Positions 10,826 through 18,116 of a DNA stretch of 64,000 nt are shown in pieces. Under the pieces are notes generated by a model. That model ran no database searches, was not told the origin of the DNA, and saw nothing but the letters and a program-made list of their open reading frames with translations. Source of the DNA: Candidatus Desulfofervidus auxilii (GTDB taxonomy: Bacteria; Desulfobacterota; Desulfofervidia; Desulfofervidales; Desulfofervidaceae); NCBI RefSeq assembly GCF_001577525.1, contig NZ_CP013015.1, forward strand, positions 2,468,656 to 2,532,655, read 5' to 3'. Position 1 is the stretch's first letter, and the number at the start of each line of letters is the position of its first letter. A program made the translations under genes and the position numbers.

Positions 10826-12214
10826 TTAAAGTAAACATTTTCTTTGATTAGATGGTAAAATGCCAATAGCCTCCCTATATTTAGCTACTGTCCGTCGTGC
10901 GATATTAATACCTTCTTTTCTTAAAAAACTTGCGATCTTTTGGTCACTATACGGTTTTGAAGGATCTTCTGAGGCAATGATTTCTCTAATTTTTGCCTTT
11001 ATACTTTCTGCAGCTAATACGTCACCAGAAACAGCACTAATTCCAGAATTAAAGAAAAACTTTAACTCAAAAAGACCATGAGGAGTTTGGACATATTTAT
11101 TGGTAGTAACTCTACTTACTGTAGATTCATGCAATCCGAGAGCTCTAGCTACATCTTTCAAAACTAAAGGACGTAGATACCCAACACCTTTTTCTAGAAA
11201 AGGCCTCTGAAATTCAAAAATGCTTGTGGCTACTCTGTATAGTGTTCTTTGGCGTTGATAAAGGCTTTTTATCAACCAAGTGGCAGACTTGAGCTTCTCA
11301 TGAATAAATTCTCTGGCCTTTAAAGGGAGGTCATTTTGATTCATTAGCTTCACATAATAGTTGTTAATACGCAAATTAGGAAATCCTTCTTCGTTTAAGG
11401 CAATCACAAAATTATCTTCTACGCGGTAAACATAAAGGTCTGGGATTATATAGATCACTGTTTCATCACTATACTGTCTACCTGGCTTGGGCTCTAATTG
11501 TAGAATAATTTCAACGGCCTCTCTTATTTTCTCTATAGGGACTTTGAGGTGATTGGCAATACCTTTTAAATCCTTCTTTTCCAAAAAATGAAGATAATCA
11601 GTTATTATGGTTTTTACTAAAGGATTTTTGACCTTAAAATATTTCAGTTGTAATAATAAACACTCCTTTAAATCTCTAGCGGCTATCCCTGGAGGGTCAA
11701 ATTCCTGAATTTTTTGTAATACTCTCTCTACTTCCTGGAGGTCAACCTTAGTTTGATTGGCAATTTCTTCTAAAGGATTTACCAAATAGCCATCTCCATT
11801 AAGGTTGCCTATAATAAATTGGGCAATTTGTTTTTCCTTTTGAGTCATCTCTGCGAATCGCAATTGCCATAGGAGATGCTCATCAAGAGAGGAAGACTTA
11901 ACACTGATATTTTCCAAAAAGGTATCTTCATGCTCTTCTCTCTCTTGCAATCCTCTTTCTTTTAAATATGAATCTTGGGCATACTGTTCCCAAAAATACC
12001 TTAAAAATTCTTCTTTCTCTTCCTCTTCTTCCTTTTTACCCTCGGATTCTATTGTTTGGAAACTGTCATCTTCTAAAACAGGATTAGTCTCTATTTCATT
12101 TTTAATGGTATTTAGCAACTCTAATCGAGATAATTGTAAGAGCTTAATGGCCTGTTGCAATTGAGGTGTGATTATTAACTGTTGAGAAAGGTGAAGTTGT
12201 TGTTTAAGTTCCAT
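10826..12214 (-). CDS. rpoN: RNA polymerase sigma-54 factor
   Basis: 462 residues. Region I is Gln/Leu-rich (QQLIITPQLQQAIKLLQ) and binds activators. An acidic linker follows at about 50-80. The core-binding domain and helix-turn-helix (LGLHESTVSRV) lead to the RpoN box (ARRTVAKYRE) near residue 445, which reads the -24 element. It needs AAA+ activators such as the regulator at 3717. AAAGAGG precedes ATG 12214. It lies directly between lptB and hpf, a conserved order. Confidence 0.97.
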   Translation of the reverse strand: MELKQQLHLSQQLIITPQLQQAIKLLQLSRLELLNTIKNEIETNPVLEDDSFQTIESEGKKEEEEEKEEFLRYFWEQYAQDSYLKERGLQEREEHEDTFLENISVKSSSLDEHLLWQLRFAEMTQKEKQIAQFIIGNLNGDGYLVNPLEEIANQTKVDLQEVERVLQKIQEFDPPGIAARDLKECLLLQLKYFKVKNPLVKTIITDYLHFLEKKDLKGIANHLKVPIEKIREAVEIILQLEPKPGRQYSDETVIYIIPDLYVYRVEDNFVIALNEEGFPNLRINNYYVKLMNQNDLPLKAREFIHEKLKSATWLIKSLYQRQRTLYRVATSIFEFQRPFLEKGVGYLRPLVLKDVARALGLHESTVSRVTTNKYVQTPHGLFELKFFFNSGISAVSGDVLAAESIKAKIREIIASEDPSKPYSDQKIASFLRKEGINIARRTVAKYREAIGILPSNQRKCLL

Positions 12215-12225
12215 AAAAACCTCTT

Positions 12226-12957
12226 TTAAAGAGTAAAATCTGCTCCCAAATAAAACTCTTTTGCTAAAGCACTATTTGCAATTTCAAGTGGAGTCCCAGC
12301 TTCTAATATTTTACCTTTATTTAAAATATATGCCCGGTCGCAAATTCTTAATGTCTCTCTAACATTATGGTCAGAAATAAGAATGCCTATATTTTGACTT
12401 TTAAGGCGACAAACGATTTCTTTAATTTCACTAACCGCAATAGGGTCAATACCAGCAAATGGTTCATCCAAAATCATAAAAATAGGTGAGGTAACCAGTG
12501 CTCTCGTGATCTCCAAACGTCTTCTTTCACCCCCTGAAAGGGTAGAAGCCCGGTTTTTGGCTAGTGGCTCAAGGCAGAGCTCTTTTAATAAACTTTGTAG
12601 TTTTTCCTTCATTTGTTCAGGTGAGATACCCAATGTTTCTAAAATAGCCAGAATGTTTTCCTCAACACTCATTTTGCGAAACACAGAGGCCTCTTGCGGG
12701 AGATAATTTAGCCCTTTTCTGGCTCTAATATACATAGGCTGGGAAGTAATATCTTCATCATCCAAATAAACCTTTCCTTTCTCTGGATTAATAATACCAA
12801 TAATCATATAAAAAGTAGTAGTCTTTCCCGCACCATTAGGTCCTAATAGGCCTACAATTTCTCCTGATTGAACCGAAAGAGATAGATTATCAACTATTCT
12901 TTTTCCATGATATGTCTTGGTCAAATTGTTTACTCTTAAAACATGCTTCATGTTCAT
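12226..12957 (-). CDS. lptB: LPS export ABC transporter ATP-binding protein LptB
   Basis: 243 residues. All ABC ATPase motifs are visible: Walker A GPNGAGKTT, Q-loop at YLPQEASVFRKM, signature LSGGERRR, Walker B FMILDEPFAGID and switch His in SDHNVRE. It powers LptFG-driven extraction of LPS from the inner membrane. lptFG are not in the window. ATG 12957 overlaps the lptA stop as ATGA, which suggests coupling; ATG 12951 is an alternative. Confidence 0.96.
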   Translation of the reverse strand: MNMKHVLRVNNLTKTYHGKRIVDNLSLSVQSGEIVGLLGPNGAGKTTTFYMIIGIINPEKGKVYLDDEDITSQPMYIRARKGLNYLPQEASVFRKMSVEENILAILETLGISPEQMKEKLQSLLKELCLEPLAKNRASTLSGGERRRLEITRALVTSPIFMILDEPFAGIDPIAVSEIKEIVCRLKSQNIGILISDHNVRETLRICDRAYILNKGKILEAGTPLEIANSALAKEFYLGADFTL

Positions 12958-13445
12958 TGTTGAAAAGTTCTGGGGTAAATTGTTGCTTTTACAGGTGTTC
13001 CTTTTATTACCATTTTCTTTTCTTTTAATAAAATAGTGATTTCTTCTCCTAAAATCAAGTTTTTTAGGTCTTCTATTCGGGCATTTCCAGTAAGAATTAT
13101 TTTTTCTTCTGGGAAGCGGTAAAAAACAGCTTTTTCTCCTAATGCCTTTCTATCCTCTTGTATTATAACCACATGTCCCTCCGCTTCCACCCGCTCAACT
13201 ACTTTACCAAAATCTTTCTGAGAATTGGATTTTTGGGATTTTGTATAAAAAACCTTCATCAAGTCTGCATAAAGTTTTACACCATTTTGGCTGGCTTTCA
13301 CATTACCTTTAAAAACCACTAAATTTTGATTTTGAAAGGCCTCCATAGTATCTGCTTGAATATACAATGGTTTAACTTCTGCCCAACAGAAGGTAGAAGT
13401 AATAATTATCAATCCTAAAATAATTTTAACCAGTTTAGCTATCAT
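12954..13445 (-). CDS. lptA: Periplasmic LPS transport protein LptA (OstA-like)
   Basis: 163 residues with a signal peptide (hydrophobic about 6-22, cleavage near CWA) and an OstA beta-jellyroll: repeated strands with PLYIQADTMEAF, NLVVFKGNVKASQNG and NARIEDLKNLILGEEI. It bridges LptC to LptD in the periplasm. It overlaps lptC by 11 bp and lptB by 4 bp, fitting a co-translated lptCAB set. Confidence 0.92.
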   Translation of the reverse strand: MIAKLVKIILGLIIITSTFCWAEVKPLYIQADTMEAFQNQNLVVFKGNVKASQNGVKLYADLMKVFYTKSQKSNSQKDFGKVVERVEAEGHVVIIQEDRKALGEKAVFYRFPEEKIILTGNARIEDLKNLILGEEITILLKEKKMVIKGTPVKATIYPRTFQQ

Positions 13446-13980
13446 TTGAAGTAATAAATGTCGTCTTTACTTTTTGACATAAAACAAACTTATTTTCTTT
13501 TATAAAATACTGCATCCCTTTAGCTATGACTAAGATATTATTTCCTTTAATCTTTACTGGAGCATCAGTAAAAAGAAGATTTTGGTGGTTTTTATAATCA
13601 AGATGAGAGGTAATAAACACATACCCATCTTTCTGCCAGATGCGGACATTACCTTCTAATTTTATATCCTTGGTATTTAAATCTATTTCACCTTGATCCG
13701 CAGTGAGATAAATAGGTGAATTATTTTCTGAAAAAAAAGTAGTTTTTATAGTTTTTAAAATTACCTTTTGTCCTTGGGGCATGTTCACTTGTTCAGCGAC
13801 TAATTCCCAAGATTTGGCGCCATTTTTAACCTCAGTGTAACAAACCTTCTTCAGGTGAGAAAAGGAACTCAATCTTAAATGAGGGGAGTTAGGTCTTCGT
13901 GTATATATGTAAATTCCTATTATCACTACTAAATTTATTACTAAACCTATGGTTAAAAAACACCAAAATTTGCTTTTCAT
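13435..13980 (-). CDS. lptC: LPS export protein LptC
   Basis: 181 residues. There is one N-terminal membrane anchor (about 4-24), then a periplasmic beta-jellyroll with YLTADQGEIDLNTKDIKLEGNVRI, the LptC signature region. The frame stays open upstream to 14181, but that part only translates GC-rich palindromes. ATG 13980 fits the family and lies 7 bases after a good -10, with no Shine-Dalgarno, so the transcript may be leaderless. It is the first gene of the long minus-strand unit ending at tRNA-Leu. Confidence 0.9.
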   Translation of the reverse strand: MKSKFWCFLTIGLVINLVVIIGIYIYTRRPNSPHLRLSSFSHLKKVCYTEVKNGAKSWELVAEQVNMPQGQKVILKTIKTTFFSENNSPIYLTADQGEIDLNTKDIKLEGNVRIWQKDGYVFITSHLDYKNHQNLLFTDAPVKIKGNNILVIAKGMQYFIKENKFVLCQKVKTTFITSNDS

Positions 13981-13987
13981 TGATTTT

Positions 13988-14016
13988 AATATACCATTAA
14001 GAAGAAAAGATGTAAA
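13988..14016 (-). promoter_or_regulatory. lptC promoter (with GGATTTTGGG box upstream)
   Basis: On the minus strand: -35 TTTACA (14011-14016), 17-bp spacer, -10 TATATT (13988-13993), and ATG 7 bases further. An upstream box GGATTTTGGGC (14028-14038) ends 11 bp before the -35. The same box and spacing occur at the promoters near 29691 and 38822. Confidence 0.6.
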
Positions 14017-14066
14017 GCAAAAATAATGCCCAAAATCCGTGATTGCTCTAAAAGAAAACCGTAAGT

Positions 14067-14144
14067 GTGTCTGTCCCCGCCTGCCTGTCGGCAGACACGG
14101 CCGTCGGGCAGGCCCGCCTGCCGTCGGGCAGGGAACAGGCAGGT
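14067..14144. repeat. GC-rich palindromic element array
   Basis: A GC-rich patch in AT-rich DNA. GTGTCTG (14067-14073) pairs with CAGACAC (14092-14098). CCGTCGGGCAGG occurs twice (14101-14112 and 14121-14132) and CCTGCC/GGCAGG forms a second hairpin at 14117-14132. The core TGCCTGTCGGCAGACA recurs with one base inserted inside the CDS at 35719-35735. It resembles REP/RPE-type mini-palindromes. Confidence 0.75.
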
Positions 14145-14216
14145 GTGGTAAAATAAGGTAATTTTTAAAAAAGCAGCCCACTTGTGCCAGTTCTATGGGA
14201 AATGATCTAGTTCCCT

Positions 14217-14507
14217 CTATTGCTGTGCCCAGAAAATAGATCCTGATGCTACCATCAATAAAAAAGCGAAAAAGTTTTTGTCCCTGGAGATTAGGGGTGT
14301 ATGGCGGTAAAGGTTTTTGAGGTCTGGTTTTGGTGTTTCAGCAAAGGCAGTTATAGTATTTGCTTCTGCGTCTACTAAAATATCTTCTATTTCCTCTTGA
14401 TCTGGCCTTTGTAAATCCTCTACTGCCCCACCTGTGGCTGGCAAAATTTTGAGCCCCTTCCCTAAGAAGTCTAAAATAGGTGTGATCTGAATAAGTGGAT
14501 TAGCCAT
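14217..14507 (-). CDS. Hypothetical protein, 96 aa
   Basis: I do not recognise this protein. It is acidic in the middle (EEIEDILVDAEANTITAF) and ends in a short hydrophobic stretch (FFAFLLMVASGSIF). A weak promoter (TTGTTA, 16 bp, TAAATT) ends six bases before ATG 14507, the spacing seen at other likely leaderless genes here, which slightly supports a real gene. It lies in the decayed region between lptC and the HEPN-like gene and could itself be a fragment. Confidence 0.4.
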   Translation of the reverse strand: MANPLIQITPILDFLGKGLKILPATGGAVEDLQRPDQEEIEDILVDAEANTITAFAETPKPDLKNLYRHTPLISRDKNFFAFLLMVASGSIFWAQQ

Positions 14508-14578
14508 AGCTTTAATTTAACGTTTGTGTCCCATCTAACAATATCTGCCTTGGATATTAAAAAGTGTTTACCTAAAAA

Positions 14579-15271
14579 CTATAAACATCTCTTGACATAA
14601 TCAGTTAGTTCGTTTTTGTAGATGTATCGATCAAAATTTCCGTTGAAAAGATTAACCCAACGTCTGCAAAGGTCAAAGCATTCCCAAGAATCTGGTAACA
14701 ATATAAGCTGAGTAGTTTCTGAAATGCCTCTGTGTGCTATTTCATTTCTCGCCTTAGCAATTTGAAGGAGACCTTCCCACCATGTATTTGCTTTAAAATT
14801 TGACTTATAATCCACAGGAAAATGTCCTGGCTCAAATTTATCAATGTGAATGCCAATAAAATCTGTGTAATTCTTCTTTATTTCTTTAAGGTCTCGGAAA
14901 CGTATCATCTTCAATATGGCTTCTTTTATACCTTGAGGACAATTCTTCATACGAAATGATAGGTACTCTTTGAATTTATTAACTAAATAAACCTCAAGAG
15001 CCGTGTATGAAGCCAATACTATTTGACAGGCAATAGACCGAAGTCGAGGTTCACGTTTTAAGTCTTCGATTTCTTTTTGCGAATATGAATCTCTGAATAT
15101 AACAAAACTGCTTATTTTTCCTTTTGTAAGTAAATCTTTTATAAGGTTCTTTGCAAAATCAGTTCCTCTCCGCAATTGTACTAGCTCTATTGTAAAAATA
15201 TCAGCTGCTCTTATGATTTCTAAAATGCCTTTTTCTAATTCATTAAATTTATCTATTGCCTTATAATTCAT
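14579..15271 (-). CDS. HEPN-like domain protein, function unknown
   Basis: 230 residues, mostly helical, with no signal peptide. Arg175-Asn-Glu-Ile-Ala-His180 fits the R-x4-H motif of HEPN RNases, in a region (WWEGLLQIAKARNEIAHRG) typical of helix 4 of that fold. A helix with Glu and Tyr (TALEVYLVNKF, about 90-100) could be the partner helix. HEPN proteins are common in toxin-antitoxin and defence modules, but no MNT nucleotidyltransferase or other partner lies beside it. It starts 3 bp from a recN remnant inside a mosaic island. The domain call is inference from motif and helix pattern. Confidence 0.6.
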   Translation of the reverse strand: MNYKAIDKFNELEKGILEIIRAADIFTIELVQLRRGTDFAKNLIKDLLTKGKISSFVIFRDSYSQKEIEDLKREPRLRSIACQIVLASYTALEVYLVNKFKEYLSFRMKNCPQGIKEAILKMIRFRDLKEIKKNYTDFIGIHIDKFEPGHFPVDYKSNFKANTWWEGLLQIAKARNEIAHRGISETTQLILLPDSWECFDLCRRWVNLFNGNFDRYIYKNELTDYVKRCL

Positions 15272-15274
15272 GGC

Positions 15275-15508
15275 CTAAAACCTATTTAAATTATATAGAC
15301 ATACCATCTCCCTTGCATGCTCTATTGCTGCCTTACCACCCCCTAGCATCCTTGCAATCTCATCTATCCTCTCATCTCCCTCTAGCACCTTTACCCTTGT
15401 AACTGTCCTTTTATCCCTTATCTCCTTTTTAACAAAAAAGTGCCTGTCTGCAAGGGCTGCAACCTGCCCCAGTCTCACCTGTGATTATGTTTAGGTGAGG
15501 GCAAAGTT
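15275..15508 (-). pseudogene. recN: recN remnant with internal deletions
   Basis: The last 63 residues match the C-terminus of DNA repair ATPase RecN (QVAALADRHFFVKKE ... RIDEIARMLGG ... AIEHAREM). Immediately upstream, in the next frame, the bases encode LNIITGETGAG (about 15462-15494), the Walker A region from the N-terminus of RecN. A third frame just before that gives NFAL, also an N-terminal RecN segment. About 480 residues including the coiled coil are missing. It is a deleted, frameshifted relic and no functional recN is visible here. Confidence 0.8.
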
Positions 15509-15712
15509 AAATAAAAATGAGTGATTTTTCAATGAGCCTTGTTAAAAGTTGATGCCACATAACATACATGCTAAGATAGCCTCAAGTAAAATATAAGTAA
15601 AATAAAAAATAACATAGCAATCGGCCAGATTTGGGAGTATATCCGAAATAGTAAGATATGAATGAGTTATCTGCTCATTGTTGTGGGCAGGAAAGGAGGT
15701 GAATAAAAAATA

Positions 15713-15725
15713 ATAGAACCGTCCC
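15713..15725 (+). repeat. Left inverted repeat flanking the hydrolase gene
   Basis: ATAGAACCGTCCC is the exact inverse of 17190-17202. Similarity continues inward (AAAATGGGA) if a 7-base duplication in the left copy is allowed. The pair spans 1490 bp and encloses only the hydrolase gene. Confidence 0.75.
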
Positions 15726-15761
15726 AAATCCCATTTTTTGACTTGAAAGGAGGAGGAAAGG

Positions 15762-17159
15762 ATGAAAAGGAAGATCTTTGGCCTTAGGATTCCAATGGTA
15801 CTCATATGTATCGTTTTTTTGGTTTTGGGTACTAGATTAGTCTGGGCTTCAAACGAAGTGACACGGGGTACAGAGGCAGTTCAATTATTTACACAGGAAA
15901 CTGGAACTAATGCCAGTTTAATCTCATTTGACAGAAAACAATTGGTGGATAATATCTACAAATATACTTGGATATTGAAAGTAGGCTTTGGTGAATTTGA
16001 CAAGATAGGTGTCTACAGGGTGATAAAAGAAAGAGCGCCATGGGTTCCGATTGTAGCACCAAAAGCGGTGATGATGATTCATGGTGACGCAACAAACTTT
16101 GACAATTCCTTCTTGGGTAGCACAGTATCTAATAAGGTATCTGTGGACCAATCCTTGGGCATCTTTCTGGCACAGAACAATGTAGATGTCTGGGGCGTAG
16201 ACCTTAGATGGACATTTGTGCCGGATTACTACCCTGGGACAGCATATCCATACTGCTATATTGATGGCTGCACATTTATGAAAAACTGGAACACTGCGTT
16301 GCATGTTAGTGACATCATGGTAGGCGTGAAAATTGCCAGGACAGTGAGAGGTTTGACCGGCAGCGGTTTTGGCAAGCTGCTTATGCTGGGGCACAGCCGG
16401 GGTGGTCAGTTTTCCTTAGCCTACGCTAACAGAGAGACGCAGATACCGGTGTTTTTTCGTGACCTGAAAGGAATCATCATAGTGGATATGGTCTACAAGT
16501 TTTCCCCAGAGAATCAGGAGTTAAGAGATGCCGCTTATGAAAGGTACCTCGCAGTAAAGGCAAAGTACGATTCAGGGATATATTACAGCGATGAGGGAAC
16601 AGTTATGAAGTATATAGCCTATTTAGCGGCTACATCTCCAGATGACCCATCACCAATCATTCCAGGGTTTACAAACAAACAAGCAGCTCTATTCGTCTTG
16701 TCCGCAACGTATGCCACATTTGAACCACCACTCAAGCCATACGTGCCATTCTACCACTATCTTGCTGGAATATTTGATCAAGTCGGAATCCCACAAGGAC
16801 TGCAGTTCACAAACCCTGACTACACCCTCGACATTGGCCTTGCAACACCAGGTTTCCAGAGCATTGGGGAAGATATCGATGGAGAAGCGCTAATGTCTGA
16901 CGAGGTTGAAGTGCCTTACGACGACTACTTAAGTGAGATAAATATTCCGGTCTTTTATGTGGGTGCAGCAGGCGGGTTTGGCGAATACGGCATATACACC
17001 GTAACACTCCTTGGAAGCACTGATAAGAAGACATTAATTGTTCAGCTATATCCGCCGGAAGCTGTGGCACTGGATTACGGACACTCCGATCTCCTGTGGG
17101 CGGACAATGCAAAATCTCTTGTCTGGCAGCCGATATACGACTGGATAAAGACCCATTAA
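15762..17159 (+). CDS. Secreted alpha/beta hydrolase (lipase/esterase-like)
   Basis: 465 residues. A signal peptide spans about 1-29 (hydrophobic core LICIVFLVLGT, cleavage near VWA). The alpha/beta-hydrolase signs are an oxyanion strand MMIHGDA, the nucleophile elbow GHSRGG, and a C-terminal His in DYGHSDLLW with an acid likely before it. It is probably periplasmic or exported, acting on an ester; substrate unknown. The ribosome site GGAGGAAAGG precedes ATG 15762. The gene looks richer in GC than its neighbours and is enclosed by 13-bp inverted repeats, which suggests acquisition as a cassette. Confidence 0.8.
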   Translation: MKRKIFGLRIPMVLICIVFLVLGTRLVWASNEVTRGTEAVQLFTQETGTNASLISFDRKQLVDNIYKYTWILKVGFGEFDKIGVYRVIKERAPWVPIVAPKAVMMIHGDATNFDNSFLGSTVSNKVSVDQSLGIFLAQNNVDVWGVDLRWTFVPDYYPGTAYPYCYIDGCTFMKNWNTALHVSDIMVGVKIARTVRGLTGSGFGKLLMLGHSRGGQFSLAYANRETQIPVFFRDLKGIIIVDMVYKFSPENQELRDAAYERYLAVKAKYDSGIYYSDEGTVMKYIAYLAATSPDDPSPIIPGFTNKQAALFVLSATYATFEPPLKPYVPFYHYLAGIFDQVGIPQGLQFTNPDYTLDIGLATPGFQSIGEDIDGEALMSDEVEVPYDDYLSEINIPVFYVGAAGGFGEYGIYTVTLLGSTDKKTLIVQLYPPEAVALDYGHSDLLWADNAKSLVWQPIYDWIKTH

Positions 17160-17189
17160 AAGAAAGGAACTCGAAAAAGAGGAGAAAAT

Positions 17190-17202
17190 GGGACGGTTCT
17201 AT
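17190..17202 (-). repeat. Right inverted repeat flanking the hydrolase gene
   Basis: GGGACGGTTCTAT is the perfect inverse of 15713-15725. It lies 31 bp after the hydrolase stop. Similar GGGACGGTTCTAT ends are familiar from REP-associated and MITE-like elements, but no transposase is present between the ends. Confidence 0.75.
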
Positions 17203-17262
17203 CTAAAGAATGCCTGCAACAGGCAGATAACAGCAGATAAAAGGAAAATCACAGATCCCCCC

Positions 17263-17288
17263 AAATTGCCTTCGGCAATTTCTTTTAT
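17263..17288 (+). terminator. Hairpin terminator candidate after the hydrolase gene
   Basis: AAATTGCC (17263-17270), a TTC loop and GGCAATTT (17274-17281) form a perfect 8-bp stem, followed by CTTTTATC. The T-run is short and interrupted, so termination strength is uncertain. Confidence 0.5.
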
Positions 17289-17343
17289 CCGCAAAACGTC
17301 AGGTACAATACCAAGCAACCAATGTTTATTAAAAAGGCTATAA

Positions 17344-17850
17344 CTACCAGACTGGCCTAAACTGCTTATCATTTAGTATTCTTACTGTCTCACCACTTTG
17401 GCCTATGACAAAGAGGCCATGGCGTAGGCATATTTATCTGTATCCTCTTCTATTGTTATGCCTGCCACTGTCCCAACTACCTTTCTGTCACTGTATTCTG
17501 GAAAGAATATCTTAAATGCCTTAAGCCTTTCAATGTGTTCATTTACATTGGATATGCTAAGGCTACTTTTTGCCTCAATAAGGATGGCATACTCTTTGTT
17601 TATAGCTAGTATATCTATCTCTATTTCCTTTCCATCCTTGTGTGCCTTTACCCTTTGGAAGACCTTTTCTACCTCTATTCCCCTCTCTTTAAACATGGAT
17701 ATTGTGCCAGGAGCAATTAGCCCTTCAACAAACCTTCCCCACTTTCCTGTAAGGGCAACTCCGGATCTGCTTACCTCTGCAATCTTTTTGTCTGTCTCTT
17801 TAAACAGTGTCCATACTTCTTGAATGGCCCTCTCTAGCTCTTGCTGGGTC
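17344..17850 (-). pseudogene. Broken PD-(D/E)XK nuclease-like gene (DUF3782-type)
   Basis: Minus-strand reading gives a continuous domain: QQELERAIQEVWTLFKET, KWGRFVEGLIAPGTI, then EIDILAINKEYAILIEAKSS. The D ... ExK arrangement in the last segment fits a PD-(D/E)XK nuclease core. Two defects are visible. There is no start codon after the in-frame TAG near 17850. Near 17410 the frame breaks, and the expected tail (GLFVIGQSGETVRILND, then FRPVW and stop at 17344) continues in another frame. The main open part, 17403-17696, starts at an internal Met and is not a complete protein. The family name is from memory of the pattern. Confidence 0.65.
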
Positions 17851-17961
17851 TAGGTTTGCAAGTGCATCACCAGGTGGTATTAGCCTCCTTGCACCTTTGC
17901 AGTCCATTACCTTCTTATCCCTTGCACCTGCAAGGCATTTTGCAGCGTGCTCCTGAAAAAC

Positions 17962-18028
17962 TAAGGTTGGCGAGAAAGAAAAAACTTTTTTCCTTTCCAC
18001 CTAAAAAATCAATCGCGGATTTTGGGAA
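17962..18028 (+). repeat. Dispersed spacer repeat, copy 1 (AAGGTTGGC ... GGATTTTGGGAA)
   Basis: It begins TAAGGTTGGCGAGAAAGAAAA and ends AATCAATCGCGGATTTTGGG. The same start and end, with a longer middle, occur at 38714-38811. Both copies lie just upstream of a plus-strand gene. Confidence 0.65.
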
Positions 18029-18067
18029 TGCCAGAATTCCTGCTTTCTTAATGTGAGGTTGAGATTT

Positions 18068-18110
18068 CAAGAGTTAAACTCTTGACTGTTTTCTTTTTTT
18101 TGGGAATAAA
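18068..18110 (+). promoter_or_regulatory. Palindrome overlapping a likely leaderless promoter
   Basis: CAAGAGTT-A-AACTCTTG (18068-18084) is a perfect 8+1+8 palindrome. It overlaps the -35 TTGACT (18082-18087). A 17-bp spacer leads to AATAAA (18105-18110), six bases before ATG 18117. The palindrome could be an operator; with the following T-rich run it could also terminate upstream transcription. Confidence 0.45.
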
Positions 18111-18116
18111 CAAGTT

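Noticed and set aside
13981-14181. N-terminal extension of the lptC frame
   Set aside because: The extra 67 codons translate GC-rich palindromes. The promoter and family N-terminus place the start at 13980.
14217-15271. HEPN/MNT toxin-antitoxin pair formed by the 96-aa and 230-aa proteins
   Set aside because: The 96-residue protein lacks the GSx10DxD nucleotidyltransferase motif expected of MNT.
17800-18000. 66-codon minus frame upstream of the broken nuclease gene
   Set aside because: No family recognised and no ribosome site. It overlaps repeat copy 1; at most its end is an out-of-frame part of the nuclease pseudogene.
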